A DNA stretch of 64,000 nt from Mycobacterium kyogaense (GCF_003254575.1 NZ_QJUA01000024.1:1-64000); one strand, 5' to 3'. Shown: positions 8,517-19,354, counted from the stretch's first letter. Numbers and translations are program-made. The notes: generated by a model from the sequence alone, not told the origin.

Positions 8517-10280
8517 ATGGCGAACCTGATCAACCTGGAAAAGGTGACCGTGGGCTACGGCACCCGTACGTTGCTCGATGCGGTCAGTCTCGGTGTCGAA
8601 GAGGGCGACGCGATCGGTGTGGTCGGCCGAAACGGCGACGGCAAGACGACGTTGCTCAAGGTCCTCACCGGCACACTGGCACCCGATTCCGGACGGGCCA
8701 CCCACACGTCAGGGCTCTCTGTCGGCTATCTGCGACAGGCCGACGACTTCGCGCCGGAGGACACGGTGCGCGGAGTGATCGTCGGGGGTCGGCCGGACCA
8801 CATCTGGGCTGCCGAGGCGAACACTCGTGCCGTCGTCGAACACCTGCTGTCCGGGGTGTCGCTGGACGCCCCGGCAGCGGATCTGTCCGGCGGCGAACGG
8901 CGCCGCGTCGCGCTCGCCGAGGTGCTGCTGGCCGCCCACGACGTGCTGGTGCTCGACGAACCCACCAACCACCTCGACGTGGAGGTGATCGGATGGCTGG
9001 CCGAGCACCTGTCCGCGCGGCCGGCGCGGGCGCTGGTGGTGGTCAGCCACGATCGCTGGTTCCTCGACGCGGTCGCCACGAGCACCTGGGAGGTGCACGA
9101 CGGCGTGGTCGACGCCTACGAGGGCGGCTATGCGGCGTTCGTGCTGGCGCGCGCCGAACGCATGCGGATGGCCGCAGGCACCGAGGCGCGGCGCAGGAAC
9201 CTGATGCGCAAGGAACTGGCGTGGCTGCGGCGCGGGCCGCCGGCGCGGACGTCGAAGCCGAAGTTCCGCATCCAGGCCGCCAACGACCTGATCGCGAACG
9301 AGCCGCCGCCGCGTGATTCGCTGGCGTTGCAGCGTTTCGCCACCTCGCGGCTCGGCAAAGACGTGTTCGATCTGCACCGGGTCGGCCTGCAGGTGGGCGA
9401 CCCGCCCCGCACGCTCCTCGACGGCATCGACTGGTCGATCGGGCCGGGCGCGCGCATCGGGCTGGTCGGGGTGAACGGCACCGGGAAGTCGTCGATCCTC
9501 AAGCTCCTCATCGGTGAGATACCCCCGACCTCGGGCACGGTGAAGCGCGGTCAGACGCTGTCGATCGGATACCTGAGCCAAGCCCTCACCGAACTGCATC
9601 CCGACGAGCGAGTGCTCGACGCGGTCGAGAGCAACAAGCGTCTGACCGAGGTCGCGGGCGGTCGCGAGGTCAGCACCTCGACGCTGCTGGAGGACTTCGG
9701 CTTCACCGGAGACAAGCTGACCACCCGCCTGGGCGAGCTGTCCGGCGGTGAGCGGCGGCGGTTGCAGTTCCTACGGCTGCTGCTCGACGAGCCGAACGTG
9801 CTGCTGCTCGACGAGCCGACCAACGATCTCGACATCGAGACACTGACCGTCATCGAGGACTATCTCGACGGCTGGCCCGGCACGCTGATCGTGGTCAGCC
9901 ATGACCGCTACTTCCTCGAGCGCGTCAGCGACGTGACCTACGCGTTGACCGGCGGCGGACGCTGCGATCTGCTGCCCGGGGGCGTCGAGCAGTACCTGGC
10001 CTCACGGTCGGCGGCCGATGCCCCGGCGCCCGCGCGCACCGACCCGGTGCGCGGTGAATCCGCCGCGGCGCGCGATCGCCGCGCGGGCAAGGAGATGTCG
10101 AGGATCGAGAACCAGCTCGCCAAGCTCGACGACCGGATCGCCGCTGTGCACGAGGCGATGGCCGACGCCGCCGCCGACCACGTGCGGGCCGGCGAACTCA
10201 ACGGTGAGCTCGGCGACTTGCTCTCTCGGAAGGACGAATTGGAGCAGGCCTGGCTCGAGCTGGCCGAGGACGCCGGATGA
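8517..10280 (+). CDS. ABC-F family ATPase (Uup/EttA-like)
   Basis: This 587-residue protein has two ABC ATPase domains and no membrane segment, the ABC-F layout. Walker A 1 is GRNGDGKTT (residues 37-45) and Walker A 2 is GVNGTGKSS near 320. Both halves have an LSGGE signature and a DEPTN Walker B. A coiled-coil tail of about 75 residues (SRIENQLAKLDDRIAAVHEAM and on) is like Uup. ABC-F proteins act on ribosomes or protect them from antibiotics. A TATCAT -10 lies 9 nt before the ATG. A membrane-protein gene overlaps its stop by 4 bp. Confidence 0.9.
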   Translation: MANLINLEKVTVGYGTRTLLDAVSLGVEEGDAIGVVGRNGDGKTTLLKVLTGTLAPDSGRATHTSGLSVGYLRQADDFAPEDTVRGVIVGGRPDHIWAAEANTRAVVEHLLSGVSLDAPAADLSGGERRRVALAEVLLAAHDVLVLDEPTNHLDVEVIGWLAEHLSARPARALVVVSHDRWFLDAVATSTWEVHDGVVDAYEGGYAAFVLARAERMRMAAGTEARRRNLMRKELAWLRRGPPARTSKPKFRIQAANDLIANEPPPRDSLALQRFATSRLGKDVFDLHRVGLQVGDPPRTLLDGIDWSIGPGARIGLVGVNGTGKSSILKLLIGEIPPTSGTVKRGQTLSIGYLSQALTELHPDERVLDAVESNKRLTEVAGGREVSTSTLLEDFGFTGDKLTTRLGELSGGERRRLQFLRLLLDEPNVLLLDEPTNDLDIETLTVIEDYLDGWPGTLIVVSHDRYFLERVSDVTYALTGGGRCDLLPGGVEQYLASRSAADAPAPARTDPVRGESAAARDRRAGKEMSRIENQLAKLDDRIAAVHEAMADAAADHVRAGELNGELGDLLSRKDELEQAWLELAEDAG

Positions 10281-11575
10281 GGACGGGGCTGTCCTATGTC
10301 GCGCGCCCTTTCGTGCTGTGCTGGCGGTATTGGCCTCAGCTCGCCGCCTGCTATCTGCTCGGGCTGCTGGGGCGCCGGGCCGCGATCGAGCTGGCTGCGT
10401 GGGCCGGGTGGGACAACGACCTGTGGGCCGCGCTGATCATGCCGCTGGCCGGTCTGGCGCGGCTCGGGTCCTACGTGGCGATGTTCTTCGTGCTCCGGCA
10501 GGGCATCCCGGCGCTGGCCGCACTGCCGACCCGCACCGCGCGCCGCGTCGATGTCTTCGCCACCGTCATCGTGCCGTTCTTCGCGATCTACCTGGCGTGG
10601 AAGATGTTCGCCGAGGACTGGATCGCCTACGAGAACCGCGCGCTGGACTATCGCATCGGCGACGCGATGACGACCCCCGGCACCGCCGATCTGCATCCCG
10701 AGTCCCTGCCCGTCGGCACCGTGACGCTGGTGCTGATCGTCGCGGCGCTCGTCCTGCGCTACGTGCTGAGCCGGTTCAAGGACGTGATGCCGCGGTGGAT
10801 GATCGCGGTCCGGGTGTACGTCGACGCACTCTGGGTCTTCCTCGGCCTCAGCTTCGCCGCCAGCCAGGACGTCACGTTCTTCATCAACCCGACCGGTTGG
10901 CTCTCGCAGCGGCGGATCGTGGTGTGGTTCACCGAGACTCGCGCCGAGCTGTTCTCCCACTTCCGGCCTCTCGAGGTCATGTGGGACACAGTCACGTGGA
11001 CTGTGAGCACCGTGTTCGGCGGCGCGACGATCCCGCTGCTGTGGTTGGCCGTCGCGGCGATCGTCTACGGCGTGTCGATGCCCGCGGACTGGCGCAGCGC
11101 CGCACGCCGCGTCGCCGGTCAGCGCGCCGACCTGATCTTCGAGCGCGCCGCGACGCGGCAGAAGCGGGTGCGGGACCGGTGGTCGCAGCTGCCGGAGGTC
11201 CGCCGTTCGGAGGCGCGCGACGTGGTGCTGTCCCGGCTCGGCAACTACCGGCCGATCACCGATTCCGCGCGGCTCATCCTGCATGGCGGCGTGCTCGCGT
11301 TGGCGCTCTACGTACTCGGCTATCTCGGGCTGGCCTGGCTGGACATGGCGGGCAGCTTCTACCGGCCCGAGGTGCGCGCCGGAAATCTCTTCCGCGGCGC
11401 GGCCTGGCTGCTGGGACCCCACCCGCAGGCCTACTGGGATGCCGTGCGCCCCACCCTGGTCTTCCTGTCACACCTGATCATCGAGCCGCTGCGGGTGTGC
11501 CTCATCGCGTCGACCGTGGCGTACTGTCTCGAACACGTACGCCCGCAGCAGGTCACAGCACCATCCGCACCGTGA
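10277..11575 (+). CDS. polytopic membrane protein coupled to the ABC-F gene
   Basis: This 432-residue protein has about seven hydrophobic segments. A cytoplasmic-looking basic loop (VAGQRADLIFERAATRQKRVRDRW) lies near residue 275. No known family motif is visible to me. Its ATG overlaps the ABC-F stop (ATGA), which implies coupled translation. Its 3' end overlaps the convergent gene by 23 bp. Function is unknown. Confidence 0.82.
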   Translation: MRTGLSYVARPFVLCWRYWPQLAACYLLGLLGRRAAIELAAWAGWDNDLWAALIMPLAGLARLGSYVAMFFVLRQGIPALAALPTRTARRVDVFATVIVPFFAIYLAWKMFAEDWIAYENRALDYRIGDAMTTPGTADLHPESLPVGTVTLVLIVAALVLRYVLSRFKDVMPRWMIAVRVYVDALWVFLGLSFAASQDVTFFINPTGWLSQRRIVVWFTETRAELFSHFRPLEVMWDTVTWTVSTVFGGATIPLLWLAVAAIVYGVSMPADWRSAARRVAGQRADLIFERAATRQKRVRDRWSQLPEVRRSEARDVVLSRLGNYRPITDSARLILHGGVLALALYVLGYLGLAWLDMAGSFYRPEVRAGNLFRGAAWLLGPHPQAYWDAVRPTLVFLSHLIIEPLRVCLIASTVAYCLEHVRPQQVTAPSAP

Positions 11576-12053
11576 TCTGACCGTTGTTCGTCACGTCCAG
11601 GGCTGTGGGCACCACGTCGTCGGGCAGCAGGAACGTGAACTGCACGGGCCCGGGCAGGTTGCACAGCGACGTCACCCCCTCGGGCGGGATCGGGGTGTAA
11701 CCACCGACGCCCTCGGCCGTCCAGCGCGTGGTGCCGTCGGTGATCACGGCGGTGCAGTAACCCTGGTCGGGGGTTCCGGATCTGTCGACGTCGAGCACGG
11801 TCAGCACCGTGCCGGCAGGAAGCGGCGGCCCGAACCGCGTCGGGCTGCGATTCAGATGCGTGATCGACGTCAACCGCCAGGTCTGCCCGCCGGCCGAACC
11901 GCTCTCGCCCTTTCCGATCACGACGCGGGGCTCGACAGAGTGCCGGTAGGCCGACCAGTCGGCTCGGAAGTCGATGATCACGTACACGGCGAGCGCGCAG
12001 ACGACCACGACGGCGCCAAGGACGTTGCGCTGCCACAGCTGTGTGGGTCTCAT
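11553..12053 (-). CDS. membrane-anchored extracytoplasmic protein, unknown
   Basis: This 166-residue protein has one N-terminal transmembrane segment (VLGAVVVVCALAVYVIIDF) and a beta-rich outer domain with two cysteines (GYCTAV, SLCNL) that could form a disulfide. It is the last of three similar small genes joined by 4-bp overlaps. The set lies just downstream of argH and may share its transcript. I recognise no family. Confidence 0.78.
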   Translation of the reverse strand: MRPTQLWQRNVLGAVVVVCALAVYVIIDFRADWSAYRHSVEPRVVIGKGESGSAGGQTWRLTSITHLNRSPTRFGPPLPAGTVLTVLDVDRSGTPDQGYCTAVITDGTTRWTAEGVGGYTPIPPEGVTSLCNLPGPVQFTFLLPDDVVPTALDVTNNGQITVRMVL

Positions 12054-12604
12054 GCGCTCGCCTCCGACGGCGCCAGCCGCAACTCGGCGCTGCGACCGAT
12101 CGCTTCCGGCGGAATGGCGATCACGAGCCGTGAGTCGAGCAGGTCGCTGCCCACCCAGATGCGCAGCACGAGCGAGTCGAGATCATCGTCGTCGATCAGC
12201 GCCGACGCGACGTCGAAGACCCAGCTGCCGCGCTGTTCGATCCCCGGCGCCAGGGAACGCCCGAGGGTTGCGGTCAGGAAGCGGTCGGTGGGAATGTAGG
12301 TGTTCGGACCGACGAGCAGGTCGGCGTGCGGCACATCGGTGCTGCCCTGGGCCTCCACCGTCGTCTCGACGACGACCCACCGGCCGGCGGCCGGCACCGA
12401 ATTGACCAGTGGTGCAACACGAACCGACGTGACGGTGGCGGTGACGCCGCGACCGCGCACGGGCTCACCGGCCTTGCCGTGCACGTCGAAGGGCCCGTAG
12501 AGATCGGTCGGCGTGGGAAGGTTGTGCCAGACCAGCGCCGCCGCCGCGACCAACACGAGGACGCATACCGCCGACAGCGTCGACCGTATCCTCGCCCCAC
12601 TCAT
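12050..12604 (-). CDS. membrane-anchored beta-rich protein, unknown (middle gene)
   Basis: This 184-residue protein has an N-terminal membrane anchor (LSAVCVLVLVAAAALVW). Its outer domain looks like an all-beta sandwich: VTSVRVAPLV, WVVVETTVEA, SWVFDV. The pattern recalls DUF4352-like extracytoplasmic domains. The ATG at 12604 has AAGGA at a good distance and overlaps the stop of the upstream gene (ATGA); a longer reading frame to 12661 would run inside that gene. Role unknown. Confidence 0.78.
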   Translation of the reverse strand: MSGARIRSTLSAVCVLVLVAAAALVWHNLPTPTDLYGPFDVHGKAGEPVRGRGVTATVTSVRVAPLVNSVPAAGRWVVVETTVEAQGSTDVPHADLLVGPNTYIPTDRFLTATLGRSLAPGIEQRGSWVFDVASALIDDDDLDSLVLRIWVGSDLLDSRLVIAIPPEAIGRSAELRLAPSEASA

Positions 12605-13233
12605 CCGGGTTCCTTCACGGTCAGCTCGGTGACACCGTAGTCGGTGAGGCTGTCCAGCCACTCCTTACCGCCGTAGGTCACCATCAGCTGCTTCAACTGT
12701 TTCTTCCACACCCGCACGCTGACCGTGTCGCCCGGCTGCAGGGCGTCGCGCGGCACCACCCACAGGTAGGCGAGCTTCTCCGTCAACCCGGGTCCGAGGG
12801 TCTGGACCTGCGACCCGTCGCGGATGCGCCACGCGCCGAAGAACTCCTTGCCCGGCACGTCCCGCAGATCGAGCTCGTTGCGCAGGCGTCCCGGCGTTGT
12901 GCCGTCGTTGGTCAGCGTGACCGTCACACCGAGGTACCGCTTGCCCGGCTGGGCGGGGCCGATGGTGCGGTTACCGCCGGTGACCTTCGGTAGCAGCGTG
13001 GCGCCGTGGACGGTGACGGTGTACTGACCGTCGGAGAAATCCTCGTCGGCGGCGAACGGGACGGCCCCGGTGTTGACGGTGTCGAGACCGCCGAACAGTG
13101 CCGCGACTGCGAGGACCACGGCGAGCGCCGCCTTCCACCACTGCCGCACCGGACGTTCCGCCAGCCAGCGCCGCATTCGAGGCCGCAGCCGGGCGCGGCG
13201 GCTCGGCACCGCGGGCTGCTCGGCGGAGTCCAT
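12601..13233 (-). CDS. membrane-anchored beta-rich protein, unknown (first gene)
   Basis: This 210-residue protein has a basic N-terminal tail, one membrane segment (ALAVVLAVAALFGGL) and a beta-rich domain. Stretches such as YLGVTVTLTNDG and EKLAYLWVVP fit a DUF4352-like fold. It starts only 11 bp after the argH stop, so it may be read with the arginine operon. The two genes behind it encode the same general plan, which suggests an envelope complex. Function unknown. Confidence 0.78.
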   Translation of the reverse strand: MDSAEQPAVPSRRARLRPRMRRWLAERPVRQWWKAALAVVLAVAALFGGLDTVNTGAVPFAADEDFSDGQYTVTVHGATLLPKVTGGNRTIGPAQPGKRYLGVTVTLTNDGTTPGRLRNELDLRDVPGKEFFGAWRIRDGSQVQTLGPGLTEKLAYLWVVPRDALQPGDTVSVRVWKKQLKQLMVTYGGKEWLDSLTDYGVTELTVKEPG

Positions 13234-13244
13234 GGTGGCAGATG

Positions 13245-14657
13245 CTAGCGGCGCAGCCGGATTCGCAAGTCGTCGGACGCAGCCCGGACCGCGCTGAGCT
13301 GCCGGGCCACCTGGACCGGGGCGGTGCCGCCCCGCGCGTCACGCGAATTGACCGACCCTTCGACGGTCAGGACGTCGCGAACCTCGGGACCGAGCTCGGA
13401 ATGGATCGCGGCGAGTTCGGCGTCCTCGAGGTCCTCCAGACCGACGCCGCGCGCCTCCGCGGCGCGCACCGCCGCACCGGCCGCCTCGTGTGCCACACGG
13501 AATGGAACACCGCGGCGCACAAGCCATTCCGCGATGTCGGTGGCCAGTGTGTATCCCAGCGGGGCGAGCGCGACCATCCGGTCCTCGTCGAAGTCCAGCG
13601 TCGCCACCAGGCCCGCCATCGCCGGCAGCAGCAACTCGAGCTGCGCCGCCGAATCGAAGACGGGCTCCTTGTCCTCCTGCAGGTCACGGTTGTAGGCCAG
13701 CGGCTGGGCCTTGAGGGTGGCGAGCAACCCGGTCACGTTGCCGATGAGACGACCGGCCTTGCCGCGGGCGAGTTCGGCGATGTCGGGGTTCTTCTTCTGC
13801 GGCATGATCGAGCTGCCCGTCGACCACGCGTCGTGCAACCGCACGTACCCGAACTCGGTGGTGCTCCACAGGATGATGTCCTCGGCCAACCGGGACAGGT
13901 CGACCGCGATGAGGCCGAAGACGAATGCCGCCTCGGCGGCGAAATCGCGCGCCGCCGTAGCATCGACGGAATTGTCGGCGGCGGCGGAGAAACCGAGCTC
14001 CTCGGCGATCGCATCCGGATCCAGCCCCAGGGACGACCCGGCCAGCGCACCCGATCCGTACGGTGACACCGATGCTCGTTTGTCGGCGTCGAGGAGCCGG
14101 TCGACGTCGCGTAGCAGCGGGTGAGCGTGCGCCAACAGATGGTGGGCCAGCAGGATCGGCTGCGCGGACTGCAGATGCGTCTTACCCGGCATGATCGCGG
14201 TGGGATGCGCGGCCGCCTGGGTGGACAGCGCGGCGACGACGTCGAACACGCCGTCGGCGACCCGGCGGATCGCGTCGCGCAGCCACAGCCTGAACAGCGT
14301 GGCCACCTGGTCGTTGCGCGATCGGCCGGCACGCAAGCGTCCGCCCAGATCGGCACCCACGCGGTCGATCAGGCCCCGCTCCAGCGCACCGTGCACGTCC
14401 TCGTCCGTCGCGAGCGGGCCGAAGCTGCCGTCGGCGACGTCGGCGCCCAGGCTGTCCAGCCCGGCGAGCAGCCCGTCGCGCTGCTCATCGGTCAGCAGCC
14501 CGGCGCGGTGCAACACCCGCGCGTGCGCCTTCGACGCGACGACGTCGTAGGGCGCCAGCACCCAGTCGAAATGGGTCGACTTGCTCAGTGCGGCAAGCGC
14601 ATCCGAGGGACCGTCGGCGAACCGGCCACCCCAGAGCGACCCCTCGTTCGTGCTCAC
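13245..14657 (-). CDS. argH: argininosuccinate lyase
   Basis: This enzyme splits argininosuccinate into arginine and fumarate, the last step of arginine synthesis. The 470-residue protein has the fumarase/lyase signature GSSIMPQKKNPD, the substrate loop RLHDAWS upstream of it and TAGKTHLQSAQP-like sequence (MPGKTHLQSAQP). The GTG at 14657 gives the usual N-terminus (STNEGSLWGGRFADGPSD) and normal length; a longer open frame runs into argG. It is the last gene of the arg operon, 25 bp after argG. Confidence 0.97.
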   Translation of the reverse strand: MSTNEGSLWGGRFADGPSDALAALSKSTHFDWVLAPYDVVASKAHARVLHRAGLLTDEQRDGLLAGLDSLGADVADGSFGPLATDEDVHGALERGLIDRVGADLGGRLRAGRSRNDQVATLFRLWLRDAIRRVADGVFDVVAALSTQAAAHPTAIMPGKTHLQSAQPILLAHHLLAHAHPLLRDVDRLLDADKRASVSPYGSGALAGSSLGLDPDAIAEELGFSAAADNSVDATAARDFAAEAAFVFGLIAVDLSRLAEDIILWSTTEFGYVRLHDAWSTGSSIMPQKKNPDIAELARGKAGRLIGNVTGLLATLKAQPLAYNRDLQEDKEPVFDSAAQLELLLPAMAGLVATLDFDEDRMVALAPLGYTLATDIAEWLVRRGVPFRVAHEAAGAAVRAAEARGVGLEDLEDAELAAIHSELGPEVRDVLTVEGSVNSRDARGGTAPVQVARQLSAVRAASDDLRIRLRR

Positions 14658-14682
14658 GGCTGTTGCTCTTCGCGCAAGCGGC

Positions 14683-15888
<1,206 letters not shown>

Positions 15889-15910
15889 ATCTCTTTCTCC
15901 CTTGTTCGTA

Positions 15911-16393
15911 TCAGGCTTTGGCGAGGCTCTCCAGAGCCTCGCCGAGTTCGGCACCGGTCATCGGCTCGCGCGCGATGACGAAGATCGTGTCGTCGCCGGC
16001 GATGGTGCCGACGACGTAGGGCAGTGCGGCCCGGTCGATCGCACTGGCCAGGTAGTGCGCCGCACCCGGGGGTGTGCGCAGGACGGCGAGGTTGGCGCTG
16101 GCGTCGGTGGCGACCAGCAGGTCACCGAGCAGCCGCGACACCCGTTCGGTGCCGCCGGTGACGCCGCGCACCGGGCTGCCGTCCTCGGGCACGATGTACA
16201 CCCCGCCACCGCCGTCGGCGCCGCGCAGCTTGACCGCACCGAGCTCTTCGAGATCGCGCGACAGCGTCGCCTGCGTCACGTCGATGCCGTCGGCGGCCAG
16301 CAGCGCCGCCAGCTCGCCCTGGCTGCGGACCTGCTGAGCGGACAGCAGCGCGACGATGCGGGCCTGGCGGCCCGCGCGGGTGGAGGCGGTCAC
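15911..16393 (-). CDS. argR: arginine repressor
   Basis: This 160-residue hexameric regulator senses arginine and represses the arg operon. Its N-terminal winged helix ends in DVTQATLSRDLEELGAVK. The C-terminal arginine-binding domain has GTIAGDDTIFV. The GTG start at 16393 overlaps the argF stop by 4 bp (GTGA), so it is coupled to argF. The dyad upstream of argC at 21610-21635 is its likely operator. Confidence 0.96.
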   Translation of the reverse strand: MTASTRAGRQARIVALLSAQQVRSQGELAALLAADGIDVTQATLSRDLEELGAVKLRGADGGGGVYIVPEDGSPVRGVTGGTERVSRLLGDLLVATDASANLAVLRTPPGAAHYLASAIDRAALPYVVGTIAGDDTIFVIAREPMTGAELGEALESLAKA

Positions 16394-17313
16394 GAATGCT
16401 CCAGCAGCCACACCAGCAGCGCCTTCTGGGCGTGCAACCGGTTCTCGGCTTCGTCCCACACGGCGCTGCGCGGACCGTCGATCACGTCGTCGGTGATCTC
16501 GTGCCCGCGATGAGCCGGAAGGCAATGCAGCACAACCGCTTCGGAGTCTGCGCGGGCGAGCAGATCGGCGTTGACCTGGAATGGACGGAACGGCCGGACC
16601 CGGTCGAGTCCGTCGTTCTCCTGACCCATGGAGATCCAGGTGTCGGTGACCAGCACGTCCGCACCGGCAGCCGCAGTCTGCGGGTCGTCGGTCATCGTCA
16701 CCGTGGCACCGGTCTGCTGCGCCCGTGCCTCGGCGGCCGCGACGAACATCGGATGCGGGGCGAAGCCGTGCGGTGCGGCGATCGTGACGTCCACGCCTGC
16801 GGTGACTCCGCCCAGCATCAACGAGTGCGCCATGTTGTTGGCCCCGTCGCCGAAGTAGCTCAGTCGCAGCCCCTTCAGGCCGCCCTTCCACTCGGCGAGG
16901 GTCTGCAGATCGGCGAGCACCTGGCACGGGTGGAACTCGTCGGAGAGCGCGTTGACGATGGGCACGCTCGAGCCGGACGCCATCGCCGTCAGCCGTTCCT
17001 GGGCGAAGGTGCGCCAGACGATCGCGTCGACGTAGCGGGAGAGCACCGCGCCGGTGTCCTCGAGCGTCTCCTCCCGGCCCAGCTGCGTGCTGCGTCCGTC
17101 GACGACGACGGCGTGGCCGCCGAGCTGCGCGATACCCATCTCGAAGGAGAAACGCGTCCGGGTGGAGTTCTTCTCGAAGATCACCGCGACGCCGCGGGGC
17201 CCCTCCAGCGGCCGGCGGCTGAACGGCTCCCTCTTCAGGTCGGCGGCCAGCGCGAGCACCTCGGCCTGCTCGTCCGGGGTGAGGTCGTCGTCGCGCAGGA
17301 AGTGCCGGGTCAT
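16390..17313 (-). CDS. argF: ornithine carbamoyltransferase
   Basis: This enzyme makes citrulline from ornithine and carbamoyl phosphate. The 307-residue protein has the carbamoyl-phosphate motif STRTR, the HPCQVLADLQT segment and the ornithine-site HCLPAHRG. Start and stop both overlap neighbours by 4 bp (argD upstream, argR downstream), which shows tight operon coupling. Length is normal. Confidence 0.97.
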   Translation of the reverse strand: MTRHFLRDDDLTPDEQAEVLALAADLKREPFSRRPLEGPRGVAVIFEKNSTRTRFSFEMGIAQLGGHAVVVDGRSTQLGREETLEDTGAVLSRYVDAIVWRTFAQERLTAMASGSSVPIVNALSDEFHPCQVLADLQTLAEWKGGLKGLRLSYFGDGANNMAHSLMLGGVTAGVDVTIAAPHGFAPHPMFVAAAEARAQQTGATVTMTDDPQTAAAGADVLVTDTWISMGQENDGLDRVRPFRPFQVNADLLARADSEAVVLHCLPAHRGHEITDDVIDGPRSAVWDEAENRLHAQKALLVWLLEHS

Positions 17314-18485
17314 GAGTCACCCGCTGTGTCGAGGATGGCGGGTAGGGCGGTGACGAAGGACTGCGCCTGCTCCTCGGTGAGGACCAGGGGCGGGGCGAGC
17401 CTGACGATGCCGGGTGCGGCGGCGTTGACGAGGAAGCCCGCGTCGCGGGCGGCGGCCTCGACCGGCTTGGCGACCTCGGCGGTCAGCACGATGCCCCGCA
17501 ACAGCCCGCGGCCGCGGACGTGGTCCACCAGCGGATGGCCGAGCTCCTCGATGCCGTGGCTCAAGGTCTTGCCCAGCACGTCGGCGTGCTCGATGAGGCC
17601 CTCGTCGGCGAGCACCTTCAGCACGGCCAGTGCGGCCGCGGTGCACACCGGGTTCCCGCCGAACGTGCTGCCGTGCAAGCCCGGCGTCAGCAGCTCCGCG
17701 GTCGGTCCGATGGCCAGGCACGCCCCGATGGGCAGGCCGCCGCCGAGACCCTTGGCCAGCGTGACGATGTCGGGGGTGATGCCGTCGTGCTGGTGGGCGT
17801 AGAAGGCGCCGGTGCGCCCGATGCCGGTCTGCACCTCGTCGAGGACGAGCAGGGCACCGTGGCGTGCCGTGATCTCCCGCGCGGCGACGAGATAGCCCGC
17901 CGGCGGGACGACGACGCCACCCTCCCCCATGATCGGCTCGAGGAAGACCGCGGCCGTCTCCGAATTGACAACGCGTGCAAGTTCTTCGATGTCCCCGTAG
18001 GGCACGTGCGTCACGTCGCCGGGCAGCGGCGCGAACGGCGCCTGCTTGGCAGGCTGCCCGGTCAGCGCCAGCGACCCCATGGTCCTGCCGTGGAAAGCAC
18101 CCTCTGCGGCAACGAGTTTGGTGCGACCCGTCAACCGCGTGATCTTGAACGCGACCTCGTTGGCCTCGGTACCGGAATTGGCGAAGAACACCCGGGCGGG
18201 CGCTCCGAGGTGGTCGACCAGGGCCTCGGCCAGCGCAATGCCCGGCTCGGTGGCATACAGGTTCGAGGTGTGTCCCAGCGTGCTCATCTGTCGGTGCACC
18301 GCCTCGATCACCGCGGGGTGCCCGTGGCCGAGCACGTTGACCGCGATCCCGCCGAGCAGGTCGACATAGGACTTGCCGTCGACGTCGGTGACCACCGCAC
18401 CCTGCCCGCTGGCCAGGGCCAGCGGCGGAGTGCCGTAGTTGTTCATCATGACCGCGGACCAGCGGTCGAGCAGAGTGTGGCTCAT
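17310..18485 (-). CDS. argD: acetylornithine aminotransferase
   Basis: This class III PLP aminotransferase makes N-acetylornithine. The 391-residue protein shows FFANSGTEANEVAFK, LLVLDEVQTGIGRTG and TLAKGLGGGLPIGA, where the Lys forms the PLP Schiff base. The ATG at 18485 shares one base with the argB stop (TGATG); a longer open frame runs through argB antisense to its true frame. It overlaps argF by 4 bp. Confidence 0.97.
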   Translation of the reverse strand: MSHTLLDRWSAVMMNNYGTPPLALASGQGAVVTDVDGKSYVDLLGGIAVNVLGHGHPAVIEAVHRQMSTLGHTSNLYATEPGIALAEALVDHLGAPARVFFANSGTEANEVAFKITRLTGRTKLVAAEGAFHGRTMGSLALTGQPAKQAPFAPLPGDVTHVPYGDIEELARVVNSETAAVFLEPIMGEGGVVVPPAGYLVAAREITARHGALLVLDEVQTGIGRTGAFYAHQHDGITPDIVTLAKGLGGGLPIGACLAIGPTAELLTPGLHGSTFGGNPVCTAAALAVLKVLADEGLIEHADVLGKTLSHGIEELGHPLVDHVRGRGLLRGIVLTAEVAKPVEAAARDAGFLVNAAAPGIVRLAPPLVLTEEQAQSFVTALPAILDTAGDS

Positions 18486-19354
18486 CACGGCACCACCTTC
18501 GTGCCGGCACCTTCGTCGGTGAACAATTCGGCCAGCACGCAGTGCTCGACGCGGCCGTCGATGACGTGTGCGCTGGGCACGCCGCCGGTGATGGCACGCA
18601 GGCAGGCCTCGATCTTGGGCACCATGCCCTCCTCCAACGTGGGAAGCAGTTGCGTCAAAGCGGCGGAATCGATTTCGCTGACGAGCGAGTCGCGGTCGGG
18701 CCAGCTGGTGTAGAGGCCCTCGACATCGGTCAGCATCAGCAGTTTCTCCGCCCCCAAAGCCTCGGCCAGGGCAGCCGCGGCGGTATCGGCGTTGATGTTG
18801 TGAACCCGTCCCTCGACGTCCGGCGCGATGGTGGACACCACGGGTATCCGGCCCGCCGCGATCAGATCCCGCACCGCGTCGGTGCTGACCCGCTCGACAT
18901 CGCCGACCAGTCCGATGTCGGTGGCCACGCCGTCGACCAGCACACTGCGGCGCACCGCGGTGAACAGGTGCGCGTCCTCCCCGGTGATCCCGACCGCGTA
19001 GGGACCGTGCGCGTTGATCAAATTGACCAGTTCGCGGCCCACCTGACCGAACAGCACCATGCGTGCGACGTCGAGCACCTCGGGTGTGGTGACACGGAAT
19101 CCGCCCTTGAATTCGCCGGCGATTCCGAGCTTCTTGAGCATCGCGCTGATCTGCGGACCCCCGCCATGGACCACGACAGGGTGGACGCCGCAGTTGCGCA
19201 GGAACACCATGTCCTCGGCGAAGGCCACCTTGAGCGTCTCGTCGGTCATCGCGTTGCCGCCGTACTTGACCACGACGATCTTGCCGTGCAACGCCTTGAG
19301 CCAGGGCAGCGCGGCGGCGAGGACCAGCGCCTTCTGCGACGTGGCGATGGTCAT
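18485..19354 (-). CDS. argB: acetylglutamate kinase
   Basis: This enzyme phosphorylates N-acetylglutamate, the arginine-sensitive step in many bacteria. The 289-residue protein has VVKYGGNAM near the N-terminus, VVVHGGGPQI and the C-terminal EGMVPKIEACLRAI. Its ATG overlaps the argJ stop by 4 bp, and its stop shares one base with the argD start. Length and motifs are normal. Confidence 0.97.
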   Translation of the reverse strand: MTIATSQKALVLAAALPWLKALHGKIVVVKYGGNAMTDETLKVAFAEDMVFLRNCGVHPVVVHGGGPQISAMLKKLGIAGEFKGGFRVTTPEVLDVARMVLFGQVGRELVNLINAHGPYAVGITGEDAHLFTAVRRSVLVDGVATDIGLVGDVERVSTDAVRDLIAAGRIPVVSTIAPDVEGRVHNINADTAAAALAEALGAEKLLMLTDVEGLYTSWPDRDSLVSEIDSAALTQLLPTLEEGMVPKIEACLRAITGGVPSAHVIDGRVEHCVLAELFTDEGAGTKVVP

